64,000 bases of DNA, taken from contig CM114273.1 in assembly GCA_050084515.1 (NCBI GenBank), positions 496,001-560,000 on the forward strand, in the 5' to 3' direction. The stretch is from Blasia pusilla. Lineage: Eukaryota > Marchantiophyta > Marchantiopsida > Blasiales. Position 1 is the first letter of the stretch. The number at the start of each line of letters is the position of its first letter. The position numbers were made by a program, and so were the translations under genes. Positions 56,760 to 64,000 of this stretch are shown here, piece by piece. The notes below the pieces were generated by a model. It worked only from the letters and a program-made list of their open reading frames with translations. It searched no databases and was not told the origin of the DNA.

Positions 56760-57480
56760 CTAAACTCTCACCAATATCAAAGACAATATTGGCTATGCAT
56801 AGAAACAAGATTTCCACTCAAGGGCCTCTAGAAACAGTGTCTCCCATGGCTTGAGCTCGATGCAAAAGCCTATTGTCTTTGGTATGCTGCAAAGCTATGG
56901 AGACCCGTTGCCTACAAAAAGATGTATTGGGATTCATACTTTAGATGTGAAATTATTTTTTGGTTGTTTAATCCAAAAAATCCCAGAACCGTGTGGAGAT
57001 AATGTTGGGTTATGCAAACATAAAAACTCGTAGAAATTCATTTCCAAAATTAGACACATGATTGAAAAGTTTTATAGGAGAAATTTAAACTACGAAAGTA
57101 TAATTGGGAGGATTTTCATCAAGAATTTTGAAGACTATTTTTGGAGAAAGATCTAGATGAAATTTTTTCTTCATCAGAATTTTTGATAAAATAATCAAAT
57201 GGAAAAGTGTTTTTTTAGACATTCATATGATTAATTTGGTGATGGAAACATGAAAGGAAATTTCTTTGAGAGAAATCATGATGATTATTTATTGCAAATT
57301 AGGTTGATTTAATTTTTATAGCTTTGGATTTATGCCAAAAATATGAAGGTTACCTAACAAAGATAAAGCAAGGGCTCACAGCCCACACATCCATTTGATC
57401 CTTGCCCGCCTTCCTTAATCTAAGCCTGTACATACCATCGGGGTTGCAAAAAAATCCCACGTCCGTAGATACCACCAGGG
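56760..57480. other. AT-rich DNA without genes
   Basis: No product is recognised. GGGGTTGCAAAAAAA-type text occurs twice at about 57,438 and 57,478 just before the copia remnant. Confidence 0.5.
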
Positions 57481-58400
57481 TTGCAAAAAAAATTTAGGCG
57501 AAGGATCCGTCGAGCATGTCCATTTCAGTGCAACCTTGCCTTTGATACATTTTTGACAACATATGAATATGGCTGCAGTAAATATGATTGTTGTGTGTAT
57601 CCAAAGAAGACACAAAGAGATGTTAATTTTAGTAACATTGTCTTGGTGTTATATGTTGATGATATGCTCATTTCTCCTAAAAACATAAGGGACATTGCTC
57701 AACTCAAGAGAAAATTGAGCAAGAAGTTCAATATGAAGGACTTGGATCCTTCAAAGAGGATTCTTTGGACACATATCCATAAAGATCAAAAGAGTAGACG
57801 ATTGTGGATATCCTAAAGGAATTGTCCTAAGAAGGAAGTAGGTACTACTACATTTTGGCATAGAGAATGCCAAACCTGTGAGCACTCCTTTAGACAGTCA
57901 TTTTAGACTCTCTTTAGTTGATTGCTCTATAAATTAAGAGAAAGGATAGAAATGTCGGCGGTCCCTTATGCGAGTATGGTCAGAAATTTGATGCATGCAA
58001 TGGCATAGACTTGACCAAATATCTTGTATGTTGTGAGTGTGGTTAGTATGTTTATGTCAAACCCATGGAAGTGACACTAGGACACAATGAAGTGGATTCT
58101 TCACTACTTGAAGAGGATAATGGATGTGGGAATTGTCTTTGATGGTAGAATGAATGAATTGGAGCTCTAGTTGGTTATGTGGATTCTTATTATGCAAGAT
58201 ATTTGGACAAAGGAGGTCTACAACATGTTTTGTGTACATATTGGTGGGATGGACCTATTAGTTGGAAGTCCACACTACATGCTTCCATAGCAAAATCTAC
58301 CATGGAAGGAGGTTGAGTCTTTGGCAACATCAAAGGCATGCGCGGATGTGATGTGGCTAGAGATCGATATTTGTATTTGAGTTTGTCTTATTGCAAGATG
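57481..58400 (+). pseudogene. Ty1/copia RT-RNase H remnant
   Basis: This is the C-terminal part of a copia polyprotein. The RT catalytic box YVDDML is at 57,652-57,669, preceded by CVYPKK and followed by LKRKLSKKFNMKDLDPSKRI. Downstream in other frames are GGPYASMVRNLMHAM, MSNPWK, MKWILHYLKR and the RNase H words VDSYYARYLDKG and GPISWKSTLHASIAKSTMEG. The upstream gag, protease and integrase are absent. Many stops are present. Confidence 0.9.
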
Positions 58401-59459
58401 AACTTCAAAAGATATGACATGAGCCATCCGATCATATAAAAATATTTCTGTTCTATCAGCGACATTAAAAGGTGTAAGAAATTGCTTCCACATGAGAGCC
58501 CTATTAACTCTGATTAGCCTTGTTACCTTTATGCATAGCATGGGTTGCGCACTGGTCGAACTAACTCAACCAATCCTCTTTGTTAACTTCTTAGAAAAGT
58601 GCAAAATCTTTTTTACCAAATGATGACTACTATTCTTATTGCAACCAACTCCTTACAAGTTTTCATTTTCTTGCTTTCTAGTCCGTCCATGTGCCACTTT
58701 GTCCCCTTAAAGAGCCAAGAGCCACATGTGGAGGATGCACACATCTATACTATCATTTGAGGAGTGTTTATGACATGGCGACACCTGCAGAACATGACAT
58801 GTGTCACCCTTAACCGACACGTATTTCAGAAGGACAAATACATACGGGATCATACACACATACATGTATAACCATACCCTATCATCTTATGCTATCACTT
58901 TGTCTAACTCGGGGAGTCATTACGACCCTTACAAGAAATCGATTCCAACTGCACAGCTTGCAAAATGCAAGTTATTTTGCACTTTCTTGACCCTAGGATG
59001 CGAGTTTTGAATGGTAGGATGTTAGCATCCGTGCTAGTTATTAATTCTCTCATTTATACTGAATATAATAGCCGCATCTCCGGATTAGTGTCCTCCCTCC
59101 AAACATCTGTTCCTCCCTATCCCTCCCTCCGTGTTAGTGCGAATCCGAATATGACTTGCTCCCAATGTATTCGTGTTATTCCATTATAAAACTCAATACA
59201 TTGCATAAGATGAGAATGTTTCCCTTCCCTCGTCTCAAAAGCTATCTCAAATGCTAGACACCATTTTTGCACTTTCTCTCTTCCATCCAAAATCCCCAGA
59301 AAACCCCAACTCTAAATAAAAGTCCCCATTTAAAGCCCCATACGTAGATCCTTCGCATGTGTAGCGTAAGTTTTGAATGCCGTTACTGTCCGGCCAAAAA
59401 GGAGGGTGTTTTCGTGTCGCCAGTTAGACAAACACAAGTGTTTTGAGTTCTTCTTTCCG

Positions 59460-59610
59460 GCTTTCATCATGAGTCCTGAAAGACGGAAAAATTCTAGTTT
59501 TCATAATGAGCTCCGAAAGGAAAGGAAAACAAAATTCTGGTTCTCATAATGAGCTCCGCAATGAAGAAAAATTTCTAGTTTTCATAATGACGCTCGGAAA
59601 GGAAAAGGGA
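59460..59610. repeat. Degenerate tandem repeat around TCATAATGAG
   Basis: Four imperfect units contain TTCATAATGAGCTCCG-type text (about 59,463, 59,500, 59,552 and 59,581), spaced 30-50 bp. Confidence 0.8.
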
Positions 59611-60410
59611 GAAAAAGAAAAGTTTGTGGGGTTCAATGCTCGGCAAGAACCGGCATTCTTTGTTAAAGAAGCCGGTTGAGAACGTGCGATTTCCGGTTCA
59701 AATCTGAAAGTTTTGGAAAATTTCCGACGAGAAAAGTGAGTTTTTTTGTTAAATTAAAAAAAAACCGGCTAGAGTGGAGAAATTGCCGACTACCTTGAGA
59801 GTTCTCTCGGAAAGCTACCGGTATGCATAAAAATCCTTGCCGAGCACTGGTGGGGTTCTCCCTCTGAAAAGGATAGAGGAAAGGCGGCTCAGGCGAGCTG
59901 CTTCTTTCCTTACAGTGTCCATCAATATCCGATATTTTCCGCGATTTGTTTTCCACTCGTGATTTCCCACCGTTTTCCCGTTAATAATAGAAAGTAATTC
60001 TCGACGACGACGGAGATTCTCGCCGACGGACGAATGGACGGACGGTCGGAGCGGAGAGGATTTATTTCGTCGTTGCGGTTGGTCCTCCCGATCGCCTCCG
60101 TCCCCCATCACACATCCAATGCGATCCACGTGCTCGCATCGGCCCCCTGCCTGCGAGCGATCACTCCAACCAAATACCGGTCTCGCGATATCGGACGGGT
60201 TTTCGGAGGGACACGTGTCCACCGCTCAGCGCGTGAGGTGTTATCGTTTGTTCAAGGCGTTGAGAGAACCACGTCCGATTCCTGACTTCCTCTGCAAAGG
60301 CGCCGTGCCATGTGACACTTGGCGCATCGGTATTCGCAGTTCACGCACAGCTCATGGACGCCGTGGGTCTTCAGCCAATCCGAGGTCTTCCTCGGGCCGG
60401 AAGCCAGGCC

Positions 60411-60430
60411 GGGCCGGGCCGGGCCGGGCC
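60411..60430. repeat. (GGGCC)4 repeat
   Basis: Four perfect pentamer units. Confidence 0.9.
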
Positions 60431-61042
60431 AATGCGTCATGAGGCGCCACGGGGGTTAGTATGGAGGAAAGTCGGGGAGGGGGTGGGGGGGAGGTGGTGA
60501 GCACTTTTGGAACGTTCCGGTGCGAGGGATGTGAACGAGAGGCTGAAGGTGAAAGCTGTTGCAGAGGATGAGATGGGTGCCGAATCCAGCCTCAGGCGGT
60601 GCTTCTGATCACAGGTTTGATTTCACAGTCGCCGCCGACTCGGCTCCAGCAGCAGTCGGTCTGGATACGCGGACTTTCTCCTGGTGAGATGAGAAGCGGT
60701 GCCCACGATGGTGCTCAGATTATGATCATGGACGTTTTTCCTCCAGGAAGTGGACGCGAAAGCTGCCTGGTGGTTCGGGAATAAGCATGACAGGAGGACG
60801 GCGGAGCTGCGTCGGAGAGCGGGCGGATAGGCAGCTAGTCACTGTGCAATCGGGGTCCACGAGTCGTGTGGAACAGATCCTGTGTCGAGAATGTTGCTAG
60901 AATTCACAGCATTCGACTATGGAGAGCGGGAATGATACGGCGTCTGCTGCGAGCTCACAGAATTCGGTTCCGGGGTGCTCTGTGAATATCAGATTCTGCG
61001 CGGACTGGCATTTTTGCGACGGGTGAGCTATGTTGTCGAAGG

Positions 61043-63441
61043 ATGAATGGATTTTCCGGGGCGAGTGTACACTTGACGCTCGCCGGTGACTTCGGCTCAT
61101 GCAGACTCGCACGCTACATCTCTGCGACGGTCGTGAAATTAGTGACGCGGAAATTGAAGGGCACGGTGGCTTTGGCATTGGCTTCGTTGACTGCGGAGGT
61201 TTCGCAGAGGATTCAGGGGGTGGGAGCTCCAGGGTTTAGTACGCATCTGCACACAATGCTGTCTACGAGCGCCGTGCAATCGTTACTGCACGCCAATGAC
61301 TCGTCCAATTCATCTCAGAGGCGGCAGAGTGGCAGACGCTCGGCATCTGGAAACGTAGAATTTTCTTCGGACTCGGCTGTTTTTGATGTAGAAATGCGCG
61401 CCGACGCTGCCGCTCAGTCGGAATCGAGTGGCAGCCCGGGCTTCAATGAGGAAATGGTGCAGTCTTGTGTGGCAGAGTTGGATCTCGTAGAAGAATTGCA
61501 CAATACGCTGGATCCCGAGAGAGATGTGCTGGAGAGAAGCGCCTGTCAAACTGCAGCAGGCCGTGCTCTTTGGAACCACGTCATACACGATCCGCTGGCC
61601 GCGGTGCTTGCCGGAAAGACATTCGTTAGTAATTTGAGGGAGAAGCTCAAGGCTGATCGAGCGAACAAATCGCGGGAATTGTCCGGAGTCATGCTCGCAG
61701 TGCGGACTTTGTGGTTCGACTCTCGCCTGGAAACCGCAATTCGTGGATTCCCTTCTCAGCCACAAGTCGTGCTTCTCGGAGCAGGTTTTTGGCGATCTAA
61801 TCCCTTCCGTTTCAGTAACCCCTGTGATGCCCCCCAACCTTTGCAATTCTCGGTGTCCGTAGACTCTCTGGATCGGCCCTGTAGGTTCATGTGCGTCGTT
61901 TCAGTCGTTCATGTCCCATAGTTCATCCCACACTCGCTGAAAACAAAGTGGAGAGCAATCGGGATGTCCGTATCTCTGCAATTCTCACTATCCGTAGACT
62001 TCTGAGTTGTTGCAGACAGTCCTCTCCCTTGGTTCAGTTCATAGTCTGTCGGGGAGTGGTCGTCGATGACGAAGGGGAAAGCAATTGGGTTCAGTATCCC
62101 ACTCTTGGTCCTCATAGAAGCTCCCCAGGAGTTGTTGGTTGCCGTCACTCTGTCAGTTTGTGGTCGCTGATGCAAACGAGGAGAGCAATTAGGGTCAGTC
62201 AGTACCTTTTTGATTCTCAGTGTCCCTATATTCGCAATTCGCAGTGTCCGTAGAAGCTCTGGTTCGTCCCTGTAGCTGCATCTGAATTGTTGAAGGCACT
62301 CTTCTCGTCCCCTACTTCCCTTGAGGTGTGATCGCTGATGAAAAAGTACAGAGCAATTGCGCGGTCGGTGAGACGCATTGCGTCTCCTCGTTCAGTGCCC
62401 ATGGAAAAACGAGTGCTGAGCAGTTGGTCCGTTAGAAGCATCGCTGACTCTTGCCTTCGAGTAATAGTAGTAATCTTACGATGCCCCAACCCTCGCAATT
62501 CCTAGAAGCTCAGGTCTATAGAAGCTCAGGTTCGTTTAGACTCGTTCTTTCTGGCAGTCTTCTCCCAAGTGTCGTTCAGAGTCCGTCGACTTCGAAATCA
62601 CGACAACGAAGCTTCAGAGCGTCGTCGTTAAACTAACTTTGCTGCAAACACTTTTGTCCCACAGTCTGTGGTTGAACTTGCCATCTGTACTAAGAGAGCA
62701 TCTGAAACCATTCTTTGAGCGTAATGAGAGGAGTGGGCGAACGAATCGAAGTGAAGAAAGAAGGATACGGTTATTCGAGCCGTGTGCTCAGCAAGCCATG
62801 GATGTGTGTGTATGTGCGCAGGGATGGATGCTCGGGTGTATCGATTGAGTTCGCTCCAAGGGTGCTCCGTGTTTGAGGTCGATTTCCCGAAGGTTCTAGA
62901 CCTGAAGGACTCGATTTTGGATGTAGTCGTGAAGGCAGGGAGGAAGTTGCCATCGCTGCACGCGAAGCAAGTGGAAAGGGTGGCAGCCGATATTTCGCGC
63001 AACGACTGGTTTCATCGATTGGAGCAGGCGGGATACAATCGCCGGCTGCACACGGTTTGGATTCTGGAAGGACTGCTCTACTATCTGAAGGATGCGGAGG
63101 CCAAGGGAGTGTTGGAAACTATCGCCAAAGGAAGTCAGGAGGAGTCGGTTTTGCTGGCGGATTTCATGAACGAGTCGTCCACGCACTTGGGTAAAGACCT
63201 CAAGACCAAATTCTACTTCTACAACGATTGGCCCGAAGAGCTGTTGCCGCACTTCGGCTACGCTGACGTTCGAGTTTCTCAAGTCGGAGACCTGGATGCA
63301 AATTTCGGACTCGTGCACGACGAGCTCCATATTTTCAACCAGATACGCAAAGTGTCTCGGCATGTGAAATCCGACGAGCAAGGTAAGCCTTACCCGCGTC
63401 TCCTCCTCGTAGAAAGCACCGTCGCCCATCCTCAGGTCTAA
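61043..63441 (+). CDS. SAM-dependent methyltransferase, leucine carboxyl methyltransferase-like family (two exons)
   Basis: The product belongs to the plant branch of the leucine carboxyl methyltransferase-like (PPM) family; the substrate is not known. Exon 1 is 61,043-61,784 and exon 2 is 62,822-63,441. The split codon joins VVLLGAG to MDARVYRL, restoring the SAM-binding GAGxDxRxYRL motif. Family words are RELSGVMLAVRTLWFD in exon 1, and VFEVDFPKVLDLK, TVWILEGLLYYL, LLADFMNE and a C-terminal RLLLVES in exon 2. The full frame gives 453 residues. An alternative ATG at 61,256 gives 382, closer to relatives; residues 1-71 may be a transit peptide or untranslated leader. A GGTAAGC at about 63,382 resembles a splice donor, but the read-through matches the family end. 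Confidence 0.85.
61785..62821 (+). other. Methyltransferase intron with degenerate tandem repeats
   Basis: This 1,037-bp intron starts GTTTTT and ends TGCGCAG. Two recurring words, GCAATTCTCxxTxTCCGTAGA (about 61,849, 61,980 and 62,238) and GAGAGCAAT (about 61,952, 62,077, 62,181 and 62,350), show that its first half is built from imperfect repeats of roughly 105-170 bp. Confidence 0.8.
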
Positions 63442-64000
63442 ATGCGTTCGTGGCATGGGATGGCGACATCGGGAGAATGAGAGCTTCTTCTGTGCGCACC
63501 CTTCCGCCATGGACTTCAGGAGAAACGCGACAACCATCCTCATCAATATAGGCTCCTCCTTTTCACCGTGTTCTATAGTCAATGTGCGTGGATCCTGCAT
63601 CTCCTCAACTTCTGTACTTTCCTAAAATCGAGCAGTTTCACCCCTCCAATTATCGTCGTCGGTGTGCTCTTCTCTCATGTAGTTGGTCGCGTCTTTAGAC
63701 TGGGCCGAAATTCGCTTGCAAAATACACATTTTCAAACCTGATTCATTTCGGTTCATAGACCTCGTGTCGGACTGTTGGGATCGGCGGAAGAGCTGATTC
63801 ATCGAGAAGCTGTCACCGACTTCAGGGCACGAGCACTTCTAAGTGTCATGGCGAGCTATGGCATGAACGACGACAGTGTGCTAGACATGGTGGTTGTCCC
63901 GGCGCCAATCAGATCGAGTAGGATCCTACACTTCCGCGTATCTTCATAATCTAGGAACGCCTGTTGCAACTCTGGGAACGCACGCAACAGAGATTTGTGT
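63442..64000. other. Downstream flank
   Basis: This includes the likely 3' untranslated region of the methyltransferase. A plus-strand frame near 63,790-63,920 is open but has no recognised product, and the window ends before it can be judged. Confidence 0.4.

Larger units (their letters stand above)
58401..61042. other. Intergenic region upstream of methyltransferase gene
   Basis: It changes from AT-rich to GC-rich at about 59.9 kb. No gene is recognised. It contains the tandem repeats at 59,460 and a GGGCC run at 60,411. The GC-rich last 1 kb is probably promoter and leader of the following gene. Confidence 0.5.

Noticed and set aside
62896-63600. Minus-strand frame of 234 codons
   Set aside because: It is antisense to exon 2 of the methyltransferase gene, whose family motifs are on the plus strand.

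Overview
The window is nuclear DNA from a streptophyte plant, most likely a seed-free land plant such as a bryophyte, lycophyte or fern. Three things support this. A two-exon plant group C MAP kinase and a plant-type SAM-dependent methyltransferase, both with GT-AG introns of about 1 kb, lie in the right third. A broken piece of the heavy chain of dynein-2, the intraflagellar-transport motor, lies at 30.3-31.3 kb; flowering plants have lost this gene, while plants with swimming sperm keep it. Everything else is nested plant retrotransposons at many stages of decay. No prokaryotic feature is present.

From 1 to 46.3 kb the window is dominated by one family of Ty3/gypsy-like LTR retrotransposons with an unusual gene order: gag (zinc knuckles), aspartic protease, linker domain, DNMT3-type cytosine-5 DNA methyltransferase, reverse transcriptase, RNase H, integrase, and a C-terminal PHD finger. 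Copy A (1-4,088) is cut by the window edge. Copy B (4,089-12,694) follows head to tail and shares one short terminal-repeat unit with A. Copy C (34,016-45,825) is the best preserved. It carries a 999-bp solo LTR of another family and an inverted piece of integrase. Copy D is very old. Its colinear pieces at 19.3-19.7, 24.7-25.7, 28.9-29.5, 33.0-34.0 and 45.8-46.3 kb have been split by later insertions: a decayed chromovirus with three LTRs (E, 19.67-24.67 kb), a hAT-type MITE, two unidentified inserts (one holding the dynein fragment), and copy C. All copies carry stops or frameshifts, so none can make its proteins as it stands.

From 12.7 to 19.3 kb the DNA is AT-rich with no recognisable gene. 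From 47.9 kb the sequence becomes GC-rich and genic. A GA-rich leader full of short tandem repeats precedes the MAP kinase (49,074-51,221). Next come GC-rich unassigned DNA, two 270-300 bp LTR-like repeats, AT-rich DNA with a second copy of the MITE, a Ty1/copia RT-RNase H remnant (57.5-58.4 kb), and the methyltransferase gene (61,043-63,441), whose intron holds degenerate tandem repeats.

The main candidate for a novel system is the retrotransposon that joins a DNA-methylation writer (the DNMT3-like domain, in frame with protease in copy B) to a chromatin reader (the PHD finger, in frame with integrase in copy C). Retroelement-borne DNA methyltransferases have been reported before, from memory in a charophyte alga and a dinoflagellate. 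I do not know of one combined with an integrase-linked PHD finger.
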